DNA of 64,000 bases from Methylovulum miyakonense HT12 (GCF_000384075.1 NZ_KB913025.1:1368119-1432118), one strand, 5' to 3'; counted from the stretch's first letter, positions 1 through 7,884 are shown. The notes: generated by a model not told the origin, from the letters alone. Numbers and translations: made by a program.

Positions 1-185
1 CCGTGCGGATGGTGGAAGACCGTTTGCGCGGCCTGAAATTGCGCGTACCCGTGCCAGGCCTGCGGATCAAGCTGATCCCGACCGAGGAAGAGATCGCCTT
101 ATGCCATGATTTCGGGCGTGAACTGGCCCAGGAATTGGTGGGGCAACGGCAAAGCAAAGTCATTGATATGGCGGATCTGGCGTAG
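1..185 (+). CDS. C-terminal fragment of an unidentified protein
   Basis: The reading frame is open from the window edge to a TAG stop at 183-185, so only about the last 60 residues are visible. They are charged, with a PVPGLRIKLIPTEEE stretch and a helical end. I do not recognise the family. It lies upstream of and co-directional with the ferredoxin and nifQ genes, so it may belong to the nitrogen-fixation cluster, but about 200 bp of repeat-rich sequence separates them. Confidence 0.5.
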   Translation, partial: VRMVEDRLRGLKLRVPVPGLRIKLIPTEEEIALCHDFGRELAQELVGQRQSKVIDMADLA

Positions 186-200
186 AGCCGAGTGAATATT

Positions 201-354
201 TGTCCACGAAATAGACGAAAAAATTTGTAGGATGGGCTGGCGTAATGAAAGCCCATCGTGCGCTGTTTATTGATGGGCTTCCCTTTTATAGTTTCCATGC
301 CGGAAACTGGGAACGATGAATGTAATTTCGTGCCTTTCGTGTATTTCGTGGACA
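201..354. repeat. Inverted-repeat element with TGTCCACGAAATA ends
   Basis: A 13-bp perfect inverted repeat (TGTCCACGAAATA at 201-213, its complement at 342-354) bounds about 150 bp. Inside is a hairpin, GATGGGCT at 231-238 with AGCCCATC at 250-257. Related TCCACGAA/ACACGAAA strings recur near 5523-5548, 41572-41600 and 41911-41937, so this is a dispersed non-coding family of the genome. It fills the gap between the partial gene and the first ferredoxin. Confidence 0.6.
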
Positions 355-370
355 ACAAACATAATTTTAA

Positions 371-682
<312 letters not shown>

Positions 683-707
683 ACCAAACTTCACAGGAGC
701 AAAACCC

Positions 708-1058
708 ATGGCCTTGATCACTTTTTCAAACCCCCAATATAAAGACAAAACCGTCTATGCGGTCGCTGGTAGCCACACCCAAACGCTGTTAAAACTTGCC
801 CGCGAAAACAAAATCCCCATTAATTTTGAGTGTGAAGATGGCGAATGCGGCACTTGCCTGGTTAAGGTCAGCAGCGTCGATAAAAAACTTGAACGCATGG
901 GCGGGACCTTAACGGAAAAAGAAAAAGCCGTGTTACGGCAATGCGGCAAAATCTCTAAAGAAGAGATGGAGCAAGTGATCGTCGATGACTTGCCACCGCC
1001 TTGGCGCTTGGCCTGCCAGATGATTGTCCGTGACGAAGACATTTTGGTCGAATATTAA
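708..1058 (+). CDS. Shethna FeSII-type 2Fe-2S protein (nitrogenase protection)
   Basis: A 116-residue [2Fe-2S] protein whose sequence closely resembles, from memory, the Azotobacter FeSII (Shethna) protein: a start like ITFSNPQYKDKTVYAVAG, the ligand motif CEDGECGTC, the insert with LTEKEKAVL, a DLPPPWRLACQ segment and the end DEDILVEY. In Azotobacter FeSII binds oxidised nitrogenase under oxygen stress and forms an inactive but protected complex. The long insert between the third and fourth cysteines separates it from the simpler ferredoxin upstream. The ATG at 708 has AGGAGC at 695-700; an in-frame upstream start at 657 lies inside the preceding gene. nifQ follows after 3 bp. Confidence 0.85.
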   Translation: MALITFSNPQYKDKTVYAVAGSHTQTLLKLARENKIPINFECEDGECGTCLVKVSSVDKKLERMGGTLTEKEKAVLRQCGKISKEEMEQVIVDDLPPPWRLACQMIVRDEDILVEY

Positions 1059-1061
1059 GCC

Positions 1062-1634
1062 ATGTCCGCCGCGCTCCAACTCCAGGATAGCCGGGAACGC
1101 TTCTATGACCGGCTCATGCCAGAATCCATCATTACGCCTAACCATGATTGGCTGGCCTGCATGTTGGCCAGTTGGTGCGATGGGGCGGGGGTATTGCCTG
1201 ACTATCTGGGGTTGGAGCCCCAACACTTTAAGGTTTTGACTAACCATTATTTCCCTAGCGTAAACTTTCCGGAACAAGCCCCGTCGGGCAGTAAGCTGGA
1301 CTATAGCCGTATGCTGGAGAAAGACGACCTGGTGAACCTGCTCAAGCTTTATAGCAAGGAAACGCCGGAAACTGATTGGATGATAGCCATCATCGTCGCC
1401 GGCTCTTTAGGTAGCGACCATCTTTGGCAGGATTTAGGGTTGTGGTCGCGCCCGCAACTCAGCGCGATGCTGCACTACAACTTCCCCGAACTTGCCGCCA
1501 AAAACAACAAGGATATGAAGTGGAAAAAATTCCTCTACAAACAGTTATGCGAGGCGGAAGGCATTTATGTTTGCCGCGCGCCCTCGTGTGAGGTTTGTAT
1601 TGATTACCCTAAGTGTTTTGGGGCTGAGGATTAG
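1062..1634 (+). CDS. nifQ: NifQ, molybdenum donor for FeMo-cofactor
   Basis: A 190-residue NifQ. NifQ is an iron-sulfur molybdoprotein that supplies molybdenum to NifEN/NifH during FeMo-co synthesis. The diagnostic signature is the C-terminal cysteine set CRAPSCEVCIDYPKC (CX4CX2CX5C), which holds the Mo-Fe-S cluster, within the last 20 residues. Length matches the family. The ATG starts 3 bp after the FeSII-like stop, so the two are co-transcribed. The gene ends in a convergent region that faces nafY. Confidence 0.93.
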   Translation: MSAALQLQDSRERFYDRLMPESIITPNHDWLACMLASWCDGAGVLPDYLGLEPQHFKVLTNHYFPSVNFPEQAPSGSKLDYSRMLEKDDLVNLLKLYSKETPETDWMIAIIVAGSLGSDHLWQDLGLWSRPQLSAMLHYNFPELAAKNNKDMKWKKFLYKQLCEAEGIYVCRAPSCEVCIDYPKCFGAED

Positions 1635-1762
1635 CGTTCAAATTTTGATAAACCATTAACCTTAAGGCGCTGGTTCCGTTTTGCTTTAGTGGTGGCCATG
1701 CCTTCGCTAAGATTATCGAGAAAAGGCTAAACCGTCATCAGCCACGGAATTTCGTATTCCCT

Positions 1763-1809
1763 ATCACTAGGAAAGCGGGTAAGCATCCGCCGTGATTATT
1801 GCTAGTGAT
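1763..1809. repeat. Nested hairpin in the nifQ-nafY gap
   Basis: ATCACTAG at 1763-1770 pairs with CTAGTGAT at 1802-1809; inside it GCGG pairs with CCGC around 1776-1791. The 374-bp gap 1635-2008 between convergent nifQ and nafY holds no convincing gene; this structure and the hairpin at 1945-1986 are the only organised features I see in it. Confidence 0.4.
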
Positions 1810-1944
1810 GGTTTCTTGTTAAAAGCCTCATCCGTTTTTGCCTGAAAAGCCTATCCTTAACGCTGTGGCGGTCTGCCGCTATCATCCATGCCCAAGAATT
1901 CTGGTGAAATTACGGGGTATTGCCTAAAAATATGCAGATAAAAG

Positions 1945-1986
1945 CCGGAAATAGCCAGCCTTAGCAATCAGGGAGGCTATTTCCGG
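1945..1986 (-). terminator. Terminator-like hairpin after nafY
   Basis: A perfect 12-bp stem, CCGGAAATAGCC at 1945-1956 with GGCTATTTCCGG at 1975-1986. Read on the - strand it is followed by CTTTTATC, a short T-run, and it lies 23 bp beyond the nafY stop. It could also stop nifQ transcripts from the other side, although no T-run follows in that direction. Confidence 0.6.
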
Positions 1987-2008
1987 AGCTAGTATATGGA
2001 GGCAGCTT

Positions 2009-2722
2009 TCAACACCCCGCATCATGCGTAAACCTAACGCTTTCTTCCGCCGAACGCCCCAACGCCTTGGCAAACCATGGCGGCGGCGCATCAAACACTT
2101 TCTGGAATTCCTTCAATTGCTCCACCGCCTCTATGACATCCGGCACTTTGATCGGGTAAATGTCGGCACGGATGACTTTAGCCGCCGCCGGGCCGCCGAT
2201 GGATTGCACGAACATGACATGGCAGTCTTTGATTAAATTGGCACGGAACAGGTTGCGGTCTTCCGCGCTGTCCGCTTCGATAGTGGAGCGGATGTCTATC
2301 AAGCGATAATCCTGTGCGGACAATTGGTAAACCAAAAAACGGATGCAGGAACCAAAATGCCCGTTGATCAACGCGCCGCTGTTGGAGCCGATGGCGACGC
2401 GGATGGATTCGGGCAGGTCGCCATCCTTATAAAGCTGGATTTCCGGCAAGTCTTCGTCTTCGGCTTCATCTCCCCAGAGATAGCGTACCGCCAGTTTGAT
2501 GTTGGCAAGGCCGATGCCGATGTCTTCGCCATCCTCTTCACCGTCCAAGCTGCCCAGTCCTGTTTTCAGGTTGGTGACGGTGACGGATTTGAGCTTTTCA
2601 TCACTCAGAGGCGAGCCGACGCGTTCATGTAAGATCCCCAACATTTTGGGCAGGTCTACACCGGGTAGGACGCGGGAGGCGAGGGCGATGCGTAAGGCGA
2701 GGTCACGGGGTAATGCGTCCAT
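2009..2722 (-). CDS. nafY: NafY/NifY-type FeMo-co insertase
   Basis: About 237 residues, against roughly 243 for Azotobacter NafY. Residues 1-100 form the helical domain that in NafY binds apo-dinitrogenase; residues 105-237 are a NifX-like cofactor-binding domain with INGHFGSC. His122 falls where the FeMo-co ligand His121 of NafY is known. I chose the ATG at 2722 over the one at 2743: it has AGGAG at about 2730-2734 and begins just after the stop of the ankyrin gene. The protein is expected to hold FeMo-co and keep NifDK competent until insertion. NifY is the alternative name. Confidence 0.85.
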   Translation of the reverse strand: MDALPRDLALRIALASRVLPGVDLPKMLGILHERVGSPLSDEKLKSVTVTNLKTGLGSLDGEEDGEDIGIGLANIKLAVRYLWGDEAEDEDLPEIQLYKDGDLPESIRVAIGSNSGALINGHFGSCIRFLVYQLSAQDYRLIDIRSTIEADSAEDRNLFRANLIKDCHVMFVQSIGGPAAAKVIRADIYPIKVPDVIEAVEQLKEFQKVFDAPPPWFAKALGRSAEESVRFTHDAGC

Positions 2723-2723
2723 T

Positions 2724-3179
2724 TTAAGCTCCTGATTTAACAAGCGGGGATAATATTTTGAGTATGGTCCGGGTGGAAGCTAAGTCCAATGCGCTGAAGT
2801 CATCGTGTGTCGCCAGGCTTGGGTCTGCGCCAGCCGCCAATAGTTGTCTGACCACGTTTTCCCTGCCGCTTGAGGCGGCATAAATTAATGCGGTCGCACC
2901 GGATGCAGGGTTTTGGTAATTAAGGCTAATGCCCGCGCCTAGCAATGCGGTGATGCAATCACTGTTTTCGGCATAACAAGCCGCCCATAAGGCGTTGTTG
3001 CCGTATTCGTCAACAACATCCACGGCGGCATTTTGGCCGAGCAAAAAATTGACGACATCGCCACGGCCTTGCTGGCTGGCGAGGATTAACGGCCAAATGC
3101 CCGCATTGTTTTTGAGTGTTGGTTGGGTCACCGAAAAATAGTTATTTTGTAACCAATCCCAAATTTCTGGCTTCATCAT
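2724..3179 (-). CDS. Ankyrin-repeat protein
   Basis: A 151-residue soluble protein with about three ankyrin repeats, seen in GIWPLILASQQGRGDVVNFLL, YGNNALWAACYAENSDCITALL-type segments, and ATALIYAASSGRENVVRQLL. No enzyme domain or signal peptide is visible. The start ATG overlaps the rhodanese stop (ATGA) and the stop abuts the nafY start, so the three genes form one translationally coupled unit. A scaffolding role in nitrogenase maturation is an inference from position. Confidence 0.85.
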   Translation of the reverse strand: MMKPEIWDWLQNNYFSVTQPTLKNNAGIWPLILASQQGRGDVVNFLLGQNAAVDVVDEYGNNALWAACYAENSDCITALLGAGISLNYQNPASGATALIYAASSGRENVVRQLLAAGADPSLATHDDFSALDLASTRTILKILSPLVKSGA

Positions 3180-3484
3180 GCCGCCTGATGCTTTTCTTTC
3201 CAGCTGGAATAGCCGCCTTCCAAGCTGTAAACCTGTTTGAAACCAAAATCACTGAAAAATTCGGCAAGGTGTTCGCTGGCGTGGCCGTAATAACAATAAA
3301 TCAATAGGCTGCGTTGCTTGTCACCGCGTTTGATTAAGGATTCTTTCAGGCCTTCGTGGACATGTAGGGCGTCGTCCAAATGTCCGGCTTTGTAATCTTT
3401 CAGATCCCGGCAATCCAAGATCAAGGGCTTGGCTTCTTTAATCAATGTTTCTGAATCGCTAATGGAGAGGGTTTTAAATTTCAT
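3176..3484 (-). CDS. Rhodanese-domain sulfurtransferase (GlpE-like)
   Basis: A single-domain rhodanese of 102 residues. The catalytic loop is CYYGHAS with the active Cys near residue 64, preceded by ILDCRDLKDYKAGHL and followed by LEGGYSSW, all typical of the family. It would move sulfane sulfur from thiosulfate or a persulfide to an acceptor. It is the first gene of the rhodanese-ankyrin-nafY unit. Rhodaneses (rhdN) are known in nif clusters, so a role in Fe-S or cofactor sulfur supply is plausible. Confidence 0.88.
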   Translation of the reverse strand: MKFKTLSISDSETLIKEAKPLILDCRDLKDYKAGHLDDALHVHEGLKESLIKRGDKQRSLLIYCYYGHASEHLAEFFSDFGFKQVYSLEGGYSSWKEKHQAA

Positions 3485-3701
3485 AGTCGTGTTAATGACA
3501 TTGGTGGGTCATTCCTCAGAATGTGATTGTAGTAAACCTAACAATAAAATGGAGTTTGTTGCCATTTTTGTTGTGATAGGCCGTTTAGTGACCTATTTTC
3601 AAGGGCTTAAAATAGGCCGGGTTACCTTTGGATTATTGAGCAATTTATTTGCCAACCTACCGGATCCCATTAGTTTTCATGGGCCAGCAGGGCTATCGGA
3701 C

Positions 3702-3735
3702 AAAAAAAAGCATCCTATCCGAGAAAATAGGATGC
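3702..3735 (-). terminator. Rho-independent terminator of the AAA+ ATPase gene
   Basis: GCATCCTAT at 3710-3718 pairs with ATAGGATGC at 3727-3735 (9-bp stem, 8-base loop). On the - strand the stem is followed by eight T residues (3709-3702). It lies 80 bp after the ATPase stop. The rest of the 330-bp gap to the rhodanese gene shows no gene. Confidence 0.85.
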
Positions 3736-3814
3736 CAAAGGCACTACTTATGGAAAATGATATAAAAAGATGCCTATAAAAAGCCGAGTTGCCCACCCAC
3801 CATTAAATTCACAT

Positions 3815-5509
3815 TCAACCCGCCAATTCCATCCCCCGAAACACCGAACACCGCTTAAACACCTCCAAAGTCGGCAAGGCGTTTTTATGTTGGCAATATT
3901 TGGCGACCAGTTTTGATAAGCCTTTAATATCGCGTCCGGTGGCTTCGGGGAAAATATCGACTAATTGCGCGATTAAATCCACATCAATCGCCAAGCCGAA
4001 TTGCGCCACCATCACTTGCCAGATTTTGCCCCGCGCTTCACTGTCTGGCGGGTAGTATTTGATTAAGGCGATACAGCGGGACACAATCGCTTCGTCAATG
4101 TCATCAACGCGGTTGGTGGTCAAAAACAGCAGGCCGTTGAAATATTCCAACACCCGCAAGAACACGCCGACTACGGCGTTCATGGTGATGTTGTTGTCGC
4201 GGCGTTTGATGTAGACATCGGCCTCGTCGATCAGCATCACCGCCCCCCAGCGCTGGGCGCGGGTCAGCACGTCTTTCAGGGCTTTTTCCATTTCGCTGAC
4301 ATTTAGGCCCAATTGCCCGGAATGCACGCGGTACAAAGGCCGCCGGATGATTTCCGAATACACTTCGGCGGTCAGCGTTTTCCCGACCCCCGCAGGCCCG
4401 GCACACAGCACTGTCGTGCCGCCCGATTTTCCGGCCACGATGTCATCCATCAGCACATCCATTTCCGCCGTCAAAATGTCGATCAAATCAATCTGTTCTT
4501 CGCGCAAAATCAGCTTTTGTTTGAGTTCCGGCTGGTATTGGTAGGGTTGGATGTCATTCACATGCACCCATAAATGGTGGTGCAGCTCCAAGTGGAACAT
4601 CAGCAAATAGCCGTGTACTGGCAGGTCGGTGAACAAGCCTTTGGGGATTTCCGCCTGCGAGGCTTCGGCTTCTAGCTCGATTTTGCTGTCGTAGCGGGTG
4701 CTTTTGGCGGCTTTGCGCAGGTATTTGGCGAGGATGTCGCCTTTGGCATCGGCGGTTAACGCCCGCTCGCTCAAGATGCTTTCATCGCAGACCAGACGGG
4801 CGTTGCCGCCTTCGGTGGACAAAACCACCACATCTTTTTTCGCCCAATCGGTGTTGCGGTGCGTGGCGGTCGGGTCTTCGGCGAAAAAGCCGGTGCCTTT
4901 CCCCAGGAACTGGGCGCCGGATTGTCCGCACCAATCAAAATAGCGGCTGGCGGCTTCGTCGTAAGCGGCGATCAGTTCAGGCGTTTCTTTCAGATAGCCC
5001 TTGTCCATGAAGATTTCCGTGACGGTTTTATTCACGATATCACGGGCGCGGATGGTCACGGTGTTGATGGCGATCTTGCCTTTGGCGTTAGCTTTCAGCT
5101 CCAGCGTGACGCGTCCGGTTTCTTCCTCGCCCGAAGGCGTGTAATCCAGGCGTGTGACCAGATAGGCCATGGGTTTGCCTTGGACATTGGCATGGAACAG
5201 CCAGCCACGCAACGCGTTATTGACCAGATAACGGGCGATGGCGGGCAAGAGCATTTCCAGATCATCTTCCTCAAAACGCACAGTGTCATCGTTCATTGCC
5301 TGTTGCAATGTCGACAATTGTGCGGCCTGGCCTTGCAAGCTACTGTCTTTTTGGTAAAGCAGTTGCAGATAATTGATTTCGCTAGTGGACAGGTTGCGGA
5401 ACGGCACTTCGGCCTTGTTGCCAAAACGTAGTTGGTCTTGCAGGTTTACCAAGCGTGGGAATTCACTGACCAAAGCTTCCACATGCTGGCGTTCTATTTG
5501 TAGCTTCAT
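3815..5509 (-). CDS. AAA+ ATPase in the nif cluster
   Basis: 564 residues. A long N-terminal region (about 1-350) of unknown fold precedes one AAA+ domain: Walker A GPAGVGKT near residue 373, Walker B MLIDEAD near 427, a TTNRVDDIDEAIVSRC sensor/arginine-finger stretch near 465-480, and a helical lid. It resembles substrate-remodelling ATPases such as bacterial homologues of spastin or CbbX, but the N-terminal domain is not recognised. There is no signal peptide. It is transcribed alone, with its own terminator, between nafY and the nifN operon. Action on nitrogenase assembly is only inferred from place. Confidence 0.85.
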   Translation of the reverse strand: MKLQIERQHVEALVSEFPRLVNLQDQLRFGNKAEVPFRNLSTSEINYLQLLYQKDSSLQGQAAQLSTLQQAMNDDTVRFEEDDLEMLLPAIARYLVNNALRGWLFHANVQGKPMAYLVTRLDYTPSGEEETGRVTLELKANAKGKIAINTVTIRARDIVNKTVTEIFMDKGYLKETPELIAAYDEAASRYFDWCGQSGAQFLGKGTGFFAEDPTATHRNTDWAKKDVVVLSTEGGNARLVCDESILSERALTADAKGDILAKYLRKAAKSTRYDSKIELEAEASQAEIPKGLFTDLPVHGYLLMFHLELHHHLWVHVNDIQPYQYQPELKQKLILREEQIDLIDILTAEMDVLMDDIVAGKSGGTTVLCAGPAGVGKTLTAEVYSEIIRRPLYRVHSGQLGLNVSEMEKALKDVLTRAQRWGAVMLIDEADVYIKRRDNNITMNAVVGVFLRVLEYFNGLLFLTTNRVDDIDEAIVSRCIALIKYYPPDSEARGKIWQVMVAQFGLAIDVDLIAQLVDIFPEATGRDIKGLSKLVAKYCQHKNALPTLEVFKRCSVFRGMELAG

Positions 5510-5676
5510 GGTAGCCCCTTAATGTCCACGAAAAACACGAAATTCACGAAAATAGCCATATGAGCTGGGTTGCCCGTTCCCAAGCTCCGGCTTAGGAATG
5601 CAGGACGTGAAGCTCTAGCTTCCCATGATTATCGAAGCTAGAATTTTTGAGACGTGAGTTCCCAAGCGGGAGCTTT

Positions 5677-5900
5677 ACTGCCATTAAGTTAAGGTTTTAA
5701 TCAAAATAAAACAATTAGTTACGAACGAATTTGTAGGTCGGGTTTACCTAAAGGGCATAAAAGCGATAGCGTAACCCGACGCATCAGCACCCAAATGTGG
5801 GGTTACGCTGACGTTAACCCGACCTACGATTGATATGCACCGCAAAAATACAACCGTAACCGCATGAATATTAATATTTATTCCTTAACTTAATGGCAGT
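5677..5900. repeat. Nested inverted-repeat element
   Basis: A 16-bp perfect inverted repeat, ACTGCCATTAAGTTAA at 5677-5692 and its complement at 5885-5900, extended on the outside by imperfect GAGTTCCCAAGC/GCTTGGAAACTC. Within it lies a second pair, GTAGGTCGGGTT at 5733-5744 and AACCCGACCTAC at 5816-5827. This fills most of the 420-bp gap upstream of the AAA+ ATPase gene; no ORF or clear sigma-54 site was found there. Confidence 0.7.
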
Positions 5901-5931
5901 GAGGCGGGGGCTTGGAAACTCGCGTTCATGC

Positions 5932-6507
5932 TTAAATCGCCCCAACCGCCGCTTCTTTCACTACAACAATCGTATTGGCTGCGGCTTCTTCATAAGACAC
6001 CAACGCGCCTTTGGCTTTGTAGGATTTGGCGGCGGCATAAGCGATGGCCACTTTGTCTTCGGCGGATTGGTTTTTCAGTTCGTGTTTTTCGATGTACAGC
6101 TCTTCCAAGAATTCATTCCATACCAGACCTTCCTTGAAGGGTAGCAATTTGTAGGTCACGCCTGACAATTCGACTTGCATGGCTTTGGCTATGTTTTCGA
6201 TGTAAAGGATGGCAATGCAATCCACCGCCAAATCTGCGCCATATTTTTCGACAAACATCGGCAACAATTCCAGTTTAGGCAACAAGCCGTTCAGGAAAAC
6301 GATTTTATCGTTTTCAACGATGAATGCGGAATGCACCAGCAAGGCTTCTGGCGGTTTGCGGTCATTCGGATTAGATGAGCTTTCGCACTTCTCGCCTTCT
6401 TTCAGCACCAAATCGCCGCGATACGCGTACACGCCTTTGGTGCTGGTTTCGCCGTTGACGAGGGTGACAGTGAGTAAGCCTTTGGCTTGGTAATCTGCTA
6501 GTAACAT
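5932..6507 (-). CDS. Uncharacterised nif-cluster protein, 191 aa
   Basis: I do not recognise this family. It is an acidic, soluble protein without signal peptide or membrane segment; the first half is beta-rich (LTVTLVNGETSTKGVYAYRG) and the last third is helical and Ala/Glu/Lys-rich. Two cysteines are visible (in EKCESSS and VDCIAI), too few for an Fe-S cluster by themselves. The ATG at 6507 is preferred over 6519 because GGAGA lies eight bases before it. It is the last gene of the nifN-led operon, after hairpin repeat A. Confidence 0.7.
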   Translation of the reverse strand: MLLADYQAKGLLTVTLVNGETSTKGVYAYRGDLVLKEGEKCESSSNPNDRKPPEALLVHSAFIVENDKIVFLNGLLPKLELLPMFVEKYGADLAVDCIAILYIENIAKAMQVELSGVTYKLLPFKEGLVWNEFLEELYIEKHELKNQSAEDKVAIAYAAAKSYKAKGALVSYEEAAANTIVVVKEAAVGAI

Positions 6508-6523
6508 GGGATTCTCCATTTAA

Positions 6524-6595
6524 GTAGGTTGGGGTGAGGAACGATCCCCAACGGGATAGGGGTTAGTTTGTTGGGGTTCGTTCCTTACCCCAACC
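6524..6595. repeat. Intergenic hairpin repeat, copy A
   Basis: GTAGGTTGGGGTGAGGAAC at the left and a complementary GTTCCTTACCCCAACC-type arm at the right enclose an inner pair of CCCCAAC/GTTGGGG. It fills the gap between two nif-operon genes. Copies B (7809-7882) and C (8939-9010) have the same arms. Confidence 0.8.
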
Positions 6596-6596
6596 A

Positions 6597-6971
6597 TTAC
6601 AATTGTGGTAACAATTTGGCTTCGGCTTTCATGGCATCGGGCTTGCCCCATGCGCTGACACCTTCAACAAACCATTGCTTTTTGCTCGGATGGGGTTTAA
6701 CCACGTCGTATTCGGCATAAAAACTGCCGTCGCTGTTAAACTGCAAACGGCCTAAGCGTTGGTTGTTGCTGGCGTTAAACCAATAAGCAGCTAGGTTTTC
6801 CGCCCCGGTGTAGGGGTCTTTGACTAATTCAAAATGCGCTTGGCCATAGTGCGGATAAGGTATGATGGCATCCGCCGCAAAACCCAATTTGTCGATTTCC
6901 GCCCGCAAACGTTGGCAAACGGCTTCGCCTACCTCACGCTTTGCGTCGATTTGTCCGGCTAAACCGTTCAT
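6597..6971 (-). CDS. Uncharacterised nif-operon protein, 124 aa
   Basis: A 124-residue soluble protein of unknown function. It has a helical start (about 1-30), then a beta-rich part with many aromatic residues (PYPHYGQAHFELVKDPYTG, AAYWFNASNNQRLGRLQF, SFYAEYDVVKPHP). The ATG overlaps the TPR gene stop (ATGA), which shows translational coupling within the nifN-led operon. No metal-binding motif is evident. A role in nitrogenase is an inference from the operon. Confidence 0.8.
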   Translation of the reverse strand: MNGLAGQIDAKREVGEAVCQRLRAEIDKLGFAADAIIPYPHYGQAHFELVKDPYTGAENLAAYWFNASNNQRLGRLQFNSDGSFYAEYDVVKPHPSKKQWFVEGVSAWGKPDAMKAEAKLLPQL

Positions 6972-7465
6972 GCCGCCACTCCCGCCGCCAGATCCATAAT
7001 CACCGATGCACCGGACAAGTCTTTCGGGTCTAGCTGTTTAAGGTTTGCCAAAACCCTTTGTGCATCTAGGTCATAACCTTGGCGCAGCCTAATAAACGCC
7101 AAGGCTTTCAAGGTATACAGATAAAACAGCGTGGTTTCACTGGCATACAAATCCCACATGTCGGGCGATTCCGCCAATTGGCGATAGTCGCACGGAAAAC
7201 CGCCTTGTTGTGCCGCTTCCGCCAAACCTGCCAACACCACGCTTTCGGCCTCTGCCAAACGCTTTTGGTAAAAATAGAATTTGTACAAGGCAAAATAAGC
7301 TTGCAGACAATGTTTATCCAAAGCTTGTGCTTGTAGAAACAGTTTTTCCGCCCGCACCGGATCGGCATGGCTGGCGGCAACCGCCGCTTGCAGCAGTTGG
7401 TTGACGGCATCAGGGACAGTGGGGCTGAATAGCACCCGTTCTTCGAGAAAATTGACTGTCGCCAC
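6968..7465 (-). CDS. TPR-like protein of the nif operon
   Basis: About 165 residues, almost wholly helical, with TPR-like pairs (ADPVRAEKLFLQAQALDKHCLQAYFALYKF-type spacing, then AEAESVVLAGLAEA and YDLDAQRVLANLKQLDP). It is likely to be a protein-binding adaptor. The GTG at 7465 overlaps the preceding TAG stop by one base and has GAGG about seven bases upstream, so I prefer it to the TTG at 7471. It is coupled to both neighbours in the operon. Confidence 0.8.
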   Translation of the reverse strand: MATVNFLEERVLFSPTVPDAVNQLLQAAVAASHADPVRAEKLFLQAQALDKHCLQAYFALYKFYFYQKRLAEAESVVLAGLAEAAQQGGFPCDYRQLAESPDMWDLYASETTLFYLYTLKALAFIRLRQGYDLDAQRVLANLKQLDPKDLSGASVIMDLAAGVAA

Positions 7466-7788
7466 TACCAAACCTCGGCGGGCATCTGCAAAGCGGCGAC
7501 TGGTGTGCCGCCGATCAAATGCTGCTCAATGATGGTCTTGACATCGTCTTTTTTCAGGTTGCCGTACATCACGCCTTCGGGATACACCAACACAGTCGGC
7601 CCCATATTGCACGGCCCCATGCAACCCGTGTTGGTCAGGCCGATTTTCTCAAACAGATTACGGGCTTGGATCTCGTTCATGAATTCATTCATGACTTCAG
7701 CACAACCCGAACTGGCGCAAGAGCCACGGGGGTGGCCTTGCGGACGGTTTTGGGTGCAGACAAAAACGTGTTTATCAGGTCTAGGCAT
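7465..7788 (-). CDS. Thioredoxin-like 2Fe-2S ferredoxin
   Basis: 107 residues of the thioredoxin-fold [2Fe-2S] ferredoxin family (Clostridium pasteurianum 2Fe-2S ferredoxin and Azotobacter Shethna FeSI type). Ligand cysteines are visible as HVFVCTQNRP near residue 11, SCASSGC near 24-29 and TGCMGPCNMGP near 56-60, followed by the usual VYPEGVMYG. Such proteins occur in nif operons and interact with nitrogenase in Clostridium and Azotobacter. A GAGGAACC site precedes the ATG; hairpin repeat B separates it from fdxB. Confidence 0.9.
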   Translation of the reverse strand: MPRPDKHVFVCTQNRPQGHPRGSCASSGCAEVMNEFMNEIQARNLFEKIGLTNTGCMGPCNMGPTVLVYPEGVMYGNLKKDDVKTIIEQHLIGGTPVAALQMPAEVW

Positions 7789-7808
7789 GGCGGGTTCCTC
7801 TAATTAAT

Positions 7809-7882
7809 GTAGGTTGGGGTGACGATAGGAACCCCAACATTTAAGGCAATATTGTTGGGGTTCGTTCCTCACCCCAACCTAC
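7809..7882. repeat. Intergenic hairpin repeat, copy B
   Basis: GTAGGTTGGGGT at 7809-7820 pairs with ACCCCAACCTAC at 7871-7882; inner GGAACCCCAAC pairs with GTTGGGGTTC. It fills the gap between fdxB and the thioredoxin-like ferredoxin. Confidence 0.85.
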
Positions 7883-7884
7883 AA

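Noticed and set aside
310-325. Possible sigma-54 promoter before the first ferredoxin (TGGGAACGATGAATG)
   Set aside because: The GG is present but the -12 GC is not, so it fails the invariant positions.
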